Below are positions 28,099 to 42,145 of a DNA stretch of 64,000 nt, piece by piece. Location of the stretch: positions 2,916,982-2,980,981 of the forward strand of contig OZ025873.1 in assembly GCA_964019415.1 (NCBI GenBank), given 5' to 3'. Origin of the DNA: Ianthella basta. Taxonomy: Eukaryota; Porifera; Demospongiae; Verongiida; Ianthellidae. The position numbers and the translations under genes are program-made. Under the pieces are notes generated by a model. The model did no database searches. It saw nothing but the letters and a program-made list of their open reading frames with translations, and was not told where the DNA came from. Positions within the stretch are counted from its first letter, which is position 1. Each line of letters opens with the position of its first letter.

Positions 28099-29417
28099 AA
28101 GCAGCCATCAATGCCAGCTCAGTTGTAGCAGATGTGACTGCCCCAAGTTTGATGGAGTTCCGTTTTGACTTGGACTCTGGCCAGCTTTCCTTGACCTTCA
28201 CTGAAACGGTCCTTGCTAGCAGTGTAAACACAACTGCTTTCAGCTTGCAGAGCTCCACTACTGCCACCAATGACACTCTTATGTATGCTTTGACTGGAGG
28301 TACCATCCTCACCTCCAATGGACCACTACTTACTATTGAGCTCTCAGCAGATGATCTTGATGAGATCAAGTTGATTCCAGGCCTTGCAGCTGATATCACC
28401 TCGACCTACCTCACATTGACAGAGCTGGCAGTCACTGATGCAGCAGGGAACCAAGTTGAGCCCCTAACAGCTAGCAATGCAGTCAATGTGACCAGCTTTG
28501 TTGAAGACACCACACCTCCAGAGCTCAGGTCCTTTGTCCTAGATCTCAACAATGGCCAGCTCTACCTGAACTTCACTGAGGCTGTGAATGCTTCCACTTT
28601 TGACTTCAATGGATTTATCTTTTCAAGTGGAGTCGTACTGAATGAGTCCACAGTGATCCGACTTGATGGTGGAATGGTCACCAACGTTGACAGATCCGTC
28701 ATCACTGTCTCTTTGACATCATCCAACCTCAACACCATCAAACTGTTCAGGGATGACCTTGGGTTTGAGGTGAACTCAACCCTGCTCAGTGTAGCAATGG
28801 CTTCCCTGTATGACACAAGCGACAATCCACTGAATGGTACAGCCTTCTTGCCTGCAGACAGCATTACTATGGATTCTGTTCTACCTCAATTGCTGTCATT
28901 TGCACTTGACATGAATACTGGAGAACTCTTCCTGAACTTCAGTGAGTCAGTCTTTGCTGCGGACGTCATGCCATCACAACTCGGCCTGCTGAGTACCACC
29001 ATGCTCAACAGCAGCACTGCCTGTTACAACATCACTGGCGGTACTGTCACTCAGGCCAACAAGACATCTGTCATCATCCAGCTCACAACAACTGACCTGA
29101 ATGAGATCAAGAGGCGTCCATTACTTGCCATTGACCAGAGCTCCACTAACCTTGCCATCCAGGCTGCTGCAGCCCAAGACACCACTGGCAACATCGTTGT
29201 TCCAATAAGCTTCTACAGCGCACTTCCCGCCAACAGCTATGTGATGGACATGACAAAGCCGCAGCTGGCTAGCTTTGGCTTGGATCTCAACAGTGGTGAG
29301 CTTGTGCTCAAGTTCTCTGAAACAGTCAACTCAACCTCACTGGACATCCAGAAGTACTCCTTCCTGGATGCCCTCCGCAGCAACGCATCAGCCAACTACA
29401 CTCTCACTGGAAACTGA
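28099..29417 (+). CDS. Giant tandem-domain protein, last exon seen
   Basis: Domains 75-78 of my count are here (linkers ADVTAP, EDTTPP, MDSVLP, MDMTKP). The frame ends with TGA at 29415-29417 directly after YTLTGN, where other domains read YTLTGG and continue for about 60 residues. The last domain is therefore cut in half. Either the protein really ends with a half domain, or a further splice joins an exon I could not find, or this is a disabling change. With the two upstream exons the visible coding sequence is 29,049 bp in frame, 9,683 codons plus the stop. No canonical AATAAA lies close downstream. Confidence 0.8.
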
Positions 29418-29807
29418 ACCAAACTGTAACTTTATGCTCTTTTCTGGATTACCCATAGTCTTATATAATGCTTTAAAAATGCACACACTAAACACTAGCA
29501 TAATGATTGTATACCCTCACTGCATAGCTTTGTACTAGAACAAACCAACCAACTCTTAATTAAGTGATACTGTATACTTATGTATTGTAGCTAATTGTAA
29601 TTAACATTGACTTAAAAGTGGTGCATTTTCCGATGCATGCTGCATAATGCACGTGATCATATATAATTTATATCATGCAGGCATGCAGGCCGCATTTCAC
29701 ATGATGAATTAATAATGTTCAGTAACTGTTACGTACTGCATTATAATAACCATGCATAATTATGCATGTGTGCTATAGGTTGCGCAATCTTGAGAAAGCT
29801 AGAGAAC
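29418..29807. other. Intergenic gap, AT-rich
   Basis: The stretch contains AT-rich sequence and several ATGCAT/GCATGC palindromes, with no convincing coding exon. It must hold the 3' end of the giant gene and the promoter of the small coiled-coil gene that starts at 29808. Confidence 0.6.
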
Positions 29808-31287
29808 ATGGCGGAGATGTTGCAGTTTGAAGAAGGGGAGTCTGTCGAATCCAAGTTTCTACGTCTACTGGACTTTACGGACACGTTAGTGGGAAAACAG
29901 GAGGAGGTCGAGCGGCTACGATTAGAAGGTGATACCCGCACCAGATTGGAGAAGTGCCTGGGGGGCGGGAACGAGCCTGTAGCTGTAGGGTTGTTATTGG
30001 CGAGCTCTACTGTTGTTGTGAGCAATAAGCTGAAGAAAGGGTTCGTGAACGAGCATGGATCGAAGGATATCGAGGTGTACTCGCAATTGGCATTATGGCG
30101 TTCATTAAGTCGATAGATTACGTGTCTAAACACTATCCCTCGGCCTTGTAGCCATAATTAGCATCTTGTGCAGGAGGTGTGGTTGGCGGGCTGATTGGCC
30201 CTCTGGAATAGGCCGGGGGTTAATTTAATCGATTATTTGCACACTTCTGAATGTATTCAACACTTGTGAGAAGACCAAATCATGCCCAGTTGTTCTGTTT
30301 TGTTTGTGCAGAGCTGCAGAGCCTTCGGTCCGAGTTCACAGAAGCAGTTGATGCACAAAGGAACAGGTATTGCATAGTTCTACACATGGGTGGCTCTCTG
30401 AGTCATGCTTGGTTGTGGGGGTGCTTGTTTCAGGTTCACAACTCCTCTTCTTCCATCTGCTTACTCTCTTGCATTGCCCTCTGATTATGGGATTACGTTG
30501 TACCCTTCCTAGCTCCAGTCCCCTCTCCTTTCAATACTGCCATGCCTTCACCCTCCAATCTCATCACTCCCTACATCCTGCTCTACCCTCTCCCTATCTC
30601 CCCCTCCATTGGTCCAGGCACGAGGAAGAGATGGAGAGACTAAAGGAGGAAAACAGCAAACTGAAGTCGCTTGCTTCTCAGAAACAGTTGGGCCAGGTGG
30701 GTGTGGCATGTATCATGTGACCATGTAGCGCAGATGGGCTAGATGGGCGTGGCATATGTCACATGACCATGTGTGTAGTGCACGATGAACTTGTTGTTGT
30801 TCCCCAAGGGCTGGGAGTTACTTAGCACCATGGCTGACGTGACCCCAGTGGGGGAGTGTGTGCACAAGCAAGCACAGGATGGTGATGGAGATGGAGATGT
30901 GGTCCAGTGTATGTATCTTGTTGAAGGAGGATCTCTGAAGGGTGAGCAGGAGGAGGGGAGGGGAGGGGTGGAGAAGGGAAGGACAGTTGCTTATGATCAG
31001 TGAGGGGGTTGAAGAGAGAAGATTTGTTTTCAGTGACTATGGCTGTACTGATTGGTGTTAGTTGATGCGAAAGGAATGCATACAAGGTTTGTGTTGTGTT
31101 TACTTGTGTTGCAGGACTGCAGTTCACTCTGGCACACACTGCAGGGCTGAAGGAGTACATGTACTGCCCGGTGGAGTGCCCTGAGAGCATGCAACAGGGC
31201 TCAGACTTTGGTCACATGTTCTGTTTCCCCGAGCACATGCTGCAGAAGTTCTTCCACAAACTCATAAAGTTCAACTTGTCAGACTAG
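29808..31287 (+). CDS. Small coiled-coil protein, 186 aa, unassigned (possibly Spc24/25-like)
   Basis: Five exons close in frame: 29808-29928, 30312-30366, 30618-30696, 30809-30941 and 31115-31287. All introns are GT-AG. The start ATG sits in a good context (gaacATGGCG). Residues about 10-85 are charged and heptad-like (VERLRLEELQSLRSEF, EEEMERLKEENSKLKSL), a likely coiled coil. Residues about 87-186 form a compact C-terminal domain (GWELLSTM..., GLQFTLAHT, FCFPEHMLQKFFHKL). Size and layout are like the kinetochore subunits Spc24 and Spc25, which end in an RWD fold, and LQFTL resembles an Spc25 strand. The similarity is weak, and I do not claim the identity. Confidence 0.65.
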
Positions 31288-31590
31288 CCAGTTGAAGCCG
31301 CCTCATGTCCTGTGCCGTACCTTGCACTTTGACAAGCATGTTTTAAGTTGTATGTGCATGCACATGTCATTGCAAGACTCTGTGGATGATCTCGTTTCAG
31401 CTTCTGCTCAGAACTGCATGCTTGCAGGATGGTAGCATAGACAACTGGCTGGGCAGAGAACGTATGCGTAGTTATCTAGGCTAACATGATGCACGTTCAA
31501 CATACAGTGCATTGCATTGTACATACTGTGTTGGAGAACATGTAACCAATACCCACAGCACCAGGTGGGTGCACATATAATTATGCTACT

Positions 31591-31678
<88 letters not shown>

Positions 31679-32060
31679 GCTACATGACTAAAGTGAATCA
31701 GCTGCACAAAGGAAAGCAATGCAAACATGCAAGACTATCTGCCAAGCAAGCAAAGAACATTTATAATTCGTTTTGGACACAGCAAATTAAGGCTTAGAAT
31801 GGCAGAGCAAACAACCATAATTATGTAGCCTATAAACTACCTCCTCCCCTAATACCTTAATTACCAATTCTACTAATTAACTGCATGAGTTCACTTTAAC
31901 ATGTAGCACCTCACCACACATGCACCTTCCCACCAAGGTGTGATACAAGCGTATAACACGAGGTTAAAAGGCATAAACACTTCAAAGCCCGCTATATAAC
32001 AAGAGTATAATACTACACACATGCAATTATACACACACAAGCAGACTATGCCTGTTGTCA
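31288..32060. other. Convergent intergenic region with a long GT microsatellite
   Basis: The coiled-coil gene (+) and the Tubby-like gene (-) point toward each other across this gap. It holds a (GT)n tract at about 31593-31676 and AT-rich sequence. ORFs through the tract are simple-repeat translations, not genes. Confidence 0.7.
31593..31676. repeat. (GT)n microsatellite
   Basis: A perfect tract of about 42 units in the gap between the coiled-coil gene and the Tubby-like gene. Confidence 0.95.
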
Positions 32061-35383
<3,323 letters not shown>

Positions 35384-35486
35384 TCTTGATGACAGCACGT
35401 CGACAGTTTGGGCTGCTGCAGGCGTGGCGCGAGTGTGCAAGGAGAGAGGGGTCCTCCCAAGAAGCGATTTTGCAATCAGCTCAAAA
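35384..35486. promoter_or_regulatory. Candidate bidirectional promoter between TULP and TIPRL
   Basis: Only 103 bp separate the inferred TULP start codon (minus strand, 35383) and the TIPRL start codon (plus strand, 35487). The segment is GC- and CpG-richer than its flanks (cacgtcgac, ggcgtggcgcgagtg) and shows no TATA box. Transcription start sites must lie here or inside the first exons. If TULP really begins elsewhere the region is still the TIPRL promoter. Confidence 0.45.
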
Positions 35487-36033
35487 ATGGCCGCCCCTAA
35501 GAAAGCTGGTTGTGAGCGACGCGAGTTCGAAGCCGGACCGTGGCGGATTTCCACATGTAAGGGACATATATTGAAGTCATCTTGTGAGTCACGCGACAAG
35601 GGAGGATGTCCGGAAGGAGGAGAGCGCTGCGCAGTATGCAGGTTGGCTGTGTGCTGCTTGGGGTGTGTGCATGTAGGGGATTGATATAATTTTATCGGGC
35701 AGCCCCACCCACTCACGGAGGGACTATCAATCGTCGACCTGATGAGACTATATGGCTGTCATGACCATGTACCCTAGTGCTCGCGTGCTGTGTGTGTTGC
35801 AGGCACTCTTCTGTGCTGGACCCTTCATGTATGCCAGAGATGGTGTTTGGTGACAACCAGCTGAGGCTGGAACTGGAGAATGGGGCAGGAGTGGAGTTTA
35901 ATTCACTGGACGCACTGCTCTGTGTCAAGAATGAGGCGCCAAGTGATATTAAAGTGGCAGCCGCAGAGTCATGGCGGAAGACAAGGTGAGATAAAGTTGC
36001 TTGTAAGGTATAAGTGTTTTTTTTTTACATGTG

Positions 36034-36071
<38 letters not shown>

Positions 36072-37327
36072 GTGTGTGTGTGCATGTGTGCATACATTTG
36101 TAAGTTTGACAGTTTGGGACATGCTATATGATGTAGCTATTGATGTCATTTGAGGAGCTGTGATGTCATGGTGATCTAAATCATATCCTGGGGTAGTGTG
36201 TGTAGGGGGACATGTGGCGTGTTTGTGCTCTGTTGAATGCAGGCCAGTCCAGGACGATGTGAGCGAATGTCCTGGCAAGTTTGACTGGACGTTTACCACA
36301 GATTACAAGGGAACAATACTGGGGGAGGGCATCAAGGTGAGGGGGAAGCTGTGTTGTTGCCATGGTAACTAATGCTGTTACCATGACCATGACCTTCTTC
36401 TCAGGTTGAAAACACAGAGGAGCGGATTGACTTAGCTCGGCTTCGTGAACGTGAGCGGATCCACTTCTACGAGGAGATGGTCTTGTTTGAGGATGAGTTG
36501 GCTGACAATGGGACTGCCTCACTCACCCTTAAGATAGTGAGTGAAGTGGGTAGGTGCTATAGCCTTAGGGGGGGGGGGGGAGGGAAGGGGGAGTTAACAA
36601 ACCTGCTCTACACCCCATACCAACAGCGCATGATGGCCAGCGGGTTCCTCATCCTAATGAGGTTCTTCTTACGAGTTGATGGTGTGCTTGTGCGCATTAA
36701 TGACACACGGCTGTACCTCCAGGTGAGGGAGGGGCTAGCAGGCCAGGCAGGAGGGGGCTGATGTATACACAGGCACACTATATAGTCCGGCGTAGCCAGG
36801 CTGCCATTTTGTAACAAACTGGCAGCCTGACTACACAGGACTACAGACACACAGTGTTGTTCAAGTTTCAAACTGTTGTGTTTGGAGAATCAACCCTTTC
36901 AAACTGTTGTGTTTCCTTGAACACTCTCACACTGCCTATGCTCTAGACCCTCATGCTTGAGAAATCTGTTGTTGTTGCAGTTAGCTACCTACGCTGCTCT
37001 GTCTCCCCAACCGTCCTTGCTTTACCCCTCCCACTGTCTAGGCGGGCTCTAATTACATGTTGAGAGAGTACTGCTCAAAGGAAGAGAAAATACCTAATTT
37101 GAAGGTTTGTTTGCATGCTTAATGTTCTCAGATGTATGTATATGTTTGTATATGTGGTACCACCAGACTGTGTATTGTAGTAAACTATATTAAGCATCAT
37201 TGAGTGATATCTATCTTCCTGCATGCAGGTAGCCCCATCCGTCATGGTAGACCCCAATGCTCTGGCAGAGCTTCTGCCCATCAAAGAACTAGTCTTGCAC
37301 AAACTCACACTACCAGCCTGCCAATGA
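35487..37327 (+). CDS. TIPRL: TIPRL / TIP41-like protein phosphatase regulator, about 255 aa
   Basis: Exons: 35487-35587 (donor uncertain), 35803-35985, 36243-36336, 36405-36536, 36627-36722, 37042-37104, 37229-37327. Conserved TIP41 blocks appear in order: [104 protein letters not shown] and LLPIKELV. Family members bind PP2A, PP4 and PP6 catalytic subunits in the cytosol and modulate TOR and DNA-damage signalling. The first donor is awkward: the strong GTGAGT at 35584 gives the wrong phase for the next exon, while GTCACG at 35588 gives the right one. The protein is slightly shorter than human TIPRL (272 aa), mainly in the segment coded around that junction. Confidence 0.93.
36037..36082. 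repeat. (GT)n microsatellite in TIPRL intron 2
   Basis: The tract reads gtgtgtgt with one GCGT interruption and lies inside the intron 35986-36242. Confidence 0.9.
36784..36842. repeat. Short inverted repeat (hairpin) in TIPRL intron 5
   Basis: The left arm (36784-36811) and the right arm (36815-36842) are reverse complements with a few mismatches and only 3 bp between them. A direct repeat of about 17 bp (ttcaaactgttgtgttt) follows at about 36867 and 36899. Confidence 0.75.
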
Positions 37328-37424
37328 CGTAATGCGCAAATATAGTAGTCATGTGCTTGTCATGTGATCAAGCTTGGCTGGCCAACATGATTAACACGAC
37401 AAATCTGTAACAGTAAACGGGAAA

Positions 37425-40400
37425 ATGGACCTGAACCTGTCCATGTCTCCGCAGAGCCCGGCTGGCGGCTGGACGGCCCCATCAGGAAGAGGAGGTATGT
37501 GTGCGCGAGCAAGATGGTGTAATCCATTCTACTGGATGAACTGTGCCATAGTCGGTGTAGCTAGGCGGATAGTGGTTAATTATTGCGGCAGCCCCGTCTG
37601 TGGTACCGTGACATGCACGTTAATTCGCCCTCTTCCTGTGGTTCTAGCGAAGCACAAGTGTGCGAATGGTAGCACAACCAGGCCATTTTAGTACCGCTAG
37701 TCGTTGTGCAATATTTGTGCTCATTGCCCGCAGCCTCACTGACCGTCTCACTCGCGCATGCACACGGCCAGCGGTTCTAGAGTGTGTCCTTCTCAATTCT
37801 GCGCAGGCCATGAAGCGTTCTTGCCTCACCAGGAGTCCTTAACAGCCTCAATGGGAACCAAAGGCCTTATCAACAACCCAGGAGAGAACAACTGCTTTCT
37901 CAACTCCGCCATACAAGTGTGCCCCTCCCTCCCTCCCGTCCTGTGTCCTGTACGTACTAGAGATAGAGGTGCTGAGTCGACCCCTCCCCTCTGTCCCTCC
38001 TCAGGTTCTTTGGCACATTACTGCGTTCAGGCGGAGCTTGCGGAGCTTCACAGGACACTATTGTGATGGCGATGCATGCATCTTTTGTGCCACCACGGTG
38101 CGTGTGCGTGTGTGTGTGTGTGTGTGATAGAGGTATATCACATGCGGATGTGTGGGTTATCAGTAATTGTATGTATCTGTGTGCATACATGCACTACACT
38201 CAGTAGAAGTGCAAGTAAGCAGGTGTAGTTTGAGTGTCCCACCTTGCCCTTCCCTCTGCCCCACACTCTCCCGCTATGTGCCTCACAGACCTTGTTCAAG
38301 GACTTTAGATACAGTGGCTCCCGTTCCCTTCCCCCTCACATCCTCCGGACCGCACTTGCCAAGTGCTTCCAGGTGAGTGTGTGTGTGTGTGTGTGTGTGT
38401 TGTACACAGCACGGTACAATATTGCCATCTGTGACATCAAGAGTAGATAAGAGATGAGAGTATGCAACCGCATATCCCTGCGTGTATAACAGCATTTTTC
38501 TAAAATGACGTAGCAACACGTCACACGTGGGCATGGTAACGCTACTTAATATTCTGATGTAATGGATGAATCATTAACTCGATCCTCCAGTCTGTATGTA
38601 TACGGCATCGATTGCGCAGCTCTCGGTTTGCTTGGTTCATTGTTGCAACTCCCGACTAACAAACCAAAGCTCACAATCTTTGCCGAGTACATACAGACTG
38701 GCAGATCGAGTTAATAGTATTCACCCATTACATCAGAATATTAGGTAGTGTTACCATGCCCACGTGTGACGTGTTGCTGCGTCATTTTAGAAAAATGCTG
38801 TTACGGGTGCGTATATGCGGTTGCACACTCTCATCTCTTATCTACTCTTGGTGACATGTATGTCCTGGTTAGTTGGGGGTGTCAAGTATTGGTGACACAA
38901 GTACTTGATCATCTTTATGATACATTCAATTTCGTTGCAGGCACAAAACAGATTCCAGCTTGGACTTATGGATGATGCGGCAGAGTGCTTTGTATGTTTC
39001 TCTTGCTCTATTATGTCGCCTACCTTTCTGTTCTCATCCCCAGTGCCTTCCTCTCCTCCTCTCCCTCTCCCTCCTTTCTCCTCCCCCTCCCTCCTACCCT
39101 CCCTCTTCCTCCCTCTCCCTCCCCCTCCACATTCTCCTCTCCTTCCCCTTCCCCTCCTTCCCCTCCCCCTCCTTCCTCTTCTCCTCCCTCCTCCATCCCA
39201 ACTGCCCTTCCCTGCAGGAGAAGATCCTTGAGCAGATGCACCAGAACCTGACAGGGACCGTAGACCCTGACACTTGTGACAAGAAGCACTGTGTCCCTCA
39301 CCAAAAGTTTGCTATGACTGTCATGGAGAATGTGAGTATCCATCCACTTGTATGTGGGAGGGGTTGGAACCAAATGGGATATAATTATATTCACACATTC
39401 ATACACATACGTATTGGGAGCTGGAGTGGAAATGAAGTGACTCTTGGATCAAACGTTGTTGCACAGACTAAGTGTCGCTGTGGTGCCACTTCAGAGCCCT
39501 TTTGCTATGTGGAGCTCCTTCACTACGTGTCTGCAGAGGCCATTGTGTAAGTGACATTGCAGCATCACATCCACTATATATACATGGCACAACCTCAGAC
39601 CACACACATTGCCACTCCACCCTCACACCCTCACATCATCACAAGACACAGCAGTACCCCACACCATCCCATCACAATCACACCCTCACACCCCTACCAG
39701 TCCCTCACACTACATCCTCACATCACCACATCCAATACAGCTCACAGTCGAATGCCAGCAAGAGCAAGCTGACCTTTGGACGACTGCTAAGGAAAGCAGG
39801 CGCTGTAGACGATGAGAGAGAGTGTGCTGATTTTGTAAGGCTGAAAGTGTGTGCATTAATGTACACTATACATCACTTTACTATTGGTGTATATGTATGT
39901 ATGTGTATGTAGTCAAGATGTGGCCGGATGGTGCATCTGCAGCGAACCTTGCTCAACTCACCAGCAGTAGGTGAGTGGTGAGGAGGAGAGGGGAGGGAAG
40001 GGGAGGGGAGGGGAGGGGAGGAGGTGTGGGCCTAGGTTCGGTCCGTAGGTGATTACGTTCATTTCTGCATATCATGCTTAGTGTCAATCGGACTGATTTG
40101 GGACTCAGACGCTTCTCATGTTGACCGCATAAGGAATGTTGTGGACAATATTGGACTCAAGCTCACCCTCTCTGAAGTGAGTACTGCTGTGCCATATTGT
40201 GAGAGCTGCTTTCCGTCTGCATGCACTGGCTCCCTTACCATTCTTCCTTCACCTTCAATTCCACCTGTCCCTTTGCACAGATGTTTGACAGTGTGCTTGC
40301 TGACGATGCCAAAACCAGTGTGTACTCGCTCAAAGCGGTTGTGACATACTACGGCAAACATTACTCCACCGTCTGTTACCATAGTTCCCACAAGGAATGG

Positions 40401-42145
40401 GTGTACTTTGATGACACCATTGTGCGCACTGTAAGTACTCGAATCACTACATCTCACATACATGCTAGTACAAGTCTACCCCCCCCCCCCCCCCCCCCCA
40501 ATAGCTTGGTTCAAGCTGGTCAGATGTAAAGAACCAGTTTTACAAGGGTCACTACCAGCCACTTCTACTCATTTACACCAGTGATAATATGTCTACAGTG
40601 GACACAACACAGGCCCCACAGAGTGTTGTCATGACAGCAGGTATATAACTCTGTGTTGCCTGGGTGATATATAGTGTTTTACCTGCATGCTTACTGTATG
40701 TGTACCATGTCACTTTGTGACCCTTAACACTAGACCTGGCAGTGTCAAACACGAAGGGAATGCCTGCCAGTGAGGAGGATTTGATATCCTTTGATTCGGT
40801 CAAGTTAGAAGGTTCTGTGCAATCTTTAAAAGATAAGTCAAGGGTGTTGCCCACTCCTCCAATGTCAGTGGCTCCCTTGTCGACCGTGTTACCAGCAATG
40901 AGAGACCCCGAGGCTAGTCTGTTGTTTTATCAGTCTAGGCCAGCGGTAACAACAGCGGCTACCCATTCAACGATCAGCTCTAGAGCACCAGTAACAACAG
41001 CGGCTACCCATTCAACGATCAGCTCTAGAGCACCAGTAACAACAGCGGCTACCCATTCAACGATCAGCTCTAGAGCACCAGTACCAACAGCGGCTACCCA
41101 TTCAGCTGACATCTCTAGAGCACCAGTAACAACAGCGGCTACCCATTCAGCTGACAGCCAAGACTTAATGTCCTTCGAGTCCATAGTTCCTCAGACTGCT
41201 CGAACTGTTTTATCCCATCCAACCCAGCCTAGGATCCTCCCAGTACCTCCTCCACAGTCTTATATGAGAACTGTGTCTCCTGGCCCCTCCTCCTCCGACC
41301 CCTCTGGTAGCCCAGTTAATCAACCCCTGCTTCTGGATGCCTTGGGCACCCCTGACAAGCCACGGACAAGACAAGACTGGGTTCACTTCACCGTAAGTTG
41401 TCCTGTGCCAGCCATTCCTGGGTTGCACCAAGACATTCACTTGTTCCTTTCTTTTTGCCTCACAGCCCCCATCATCCCTAGCACATCAGCCACCAGGTTG
41501 GGGTGGGGCACACCAACGTCCCTATGTTGTTCCTGTATATGATAGCAGAGGGACCCCTAACCAGCATGGTGCCACGAAACAGTCCGGAGGTAACACTGTA
41601 GGAGGTCAACCGCATCCTTTTGTCTCAAAAGGTGAGACCCGGTGGACAGGCTGTGGCTTCATGTCTGCAAGGGTACACACACTACGTAGATAATGTTCTA
41701 TTGATGTAAGTCGCTCGTTAATCCCATACGTGTTTTTGCTATTTTACAGTGGATTTTCAGATATATCACGAGATCATGGACTATTGGGCCAAGGCTGAGG
41801 CAGTCAAGGACTCTGATAAGATGGTGGCCCTCCTCTTGTACAAGAAGACATATGGTGGGTGGAGCCATAGTAAAGGGTAAATCCCTGCAATGTCTTAACT
41901 TTACCTGACTGTGTACTATAGGTTTGATCCAGTCACTCAAATATGGTGGACTTCACAACTTGACAGATCAAGTTATGACCGGTCTGGACCAGTTGCAGCG
42001 ACGATGTGAGACTGCAATGGCGTCGCTCAAGGGTGATTTATCGCCTTCTCAACTTCGTTCCCAGTGCTCTCGCTGTGGACACCTACGGAGGTTGAAAGGT
42101 GGTGTGTGCAAGCCGTGTGAGCTGAGGAGCATGATCAAACAATAG
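37425..42145 (+). CDS. USP54: USP53/USP54-like ubiquitin carboxyl-terminal hydrolase family protein, 762 aa
   Basis: Sixteen exons: 37425-37494, 37807-37916, 38005-38097, 38289-38372, 38941-38991, 39218-39331, 39467-39546, 39741-39834, 39913-39970, 40082-40176, 40281-40430, 40505-40640, 40734-41392, 41466-41631, 41750-41854, 41922-42145; the frame closes throughout. The USP domain is N-terminal: [19 protein letters not shown] (Cys box), [59 protein letters not shown] and WVYFDD (His box with Asp). These match vertebrate USP53/USP54 closely; those were long called inactive, but Cys, His and Asp positions are present here. A disordered region with a 15-aa tandem repeat follows, then helices around [20 protein letters not shown] (MIT-like, inference) and a CSRCG...CKPC zinc-ribbon-like end. 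The symbol is family-level: USP53 and USP54 cannot be separated. Confidence 0.92.
38430..38856. mobile_element. Fold-back (MITE-like) element in a USP intron
   Basis: Two arms of about 170 bp (about 38430-38603 and 38688-38856) are near-perfect reverse complements, separated by a loop of about 85 bp. The outer ends pair (tgacatcaagagtagataag with cttatctactcttggtgaca), and so do the inner ends (ccagtctgtatgta with tacatacagactgg). No ORF is present. It lies in the 568-bp intron between USP exons 4 and 5. Confidence 0.8.
40940..41161 (+). repeat. 45-bp coding minisatellite in the USP gene, 5 copies
   Basis: The unit codes for [19 protein letters not shown] 15-mers. The first three copies are almost identical at the DNA level and copies 4-5 carry the variant HSAD. 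The copies are flanked by two related acidic motifs, DLISFDS and DLMSFES. The array lies in the large exon 13, downstream of the catalytic domain. Confidence 0.95.

Larger units (their letters stand above)
103..29414 (+). repeat. Protein-coding tandem array, about 372-bp unit, 78 copies counted
   Basis: The unit is one domain of about 124 aa. Sequence identity between neighbours is low and only the key positions are kept: D-x-[TS]-x-P linker, LDL[ND]xG, F[ST]E[TP]V, LTGG, DLNxIK, LAT, D-x-x-GN. The array is thus old rather than a recent satellite. At a larger scale the units form alternating blocks of 11 and 12 domains. Confidence 0.9.

Noticed and set aside
39020..39282. Glu/Gly-rich and Pro/Ser-rich ORFs in a USP intron
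   Set aside because: They translate a polypyrimidine tract that serves the acceptor at 39217.
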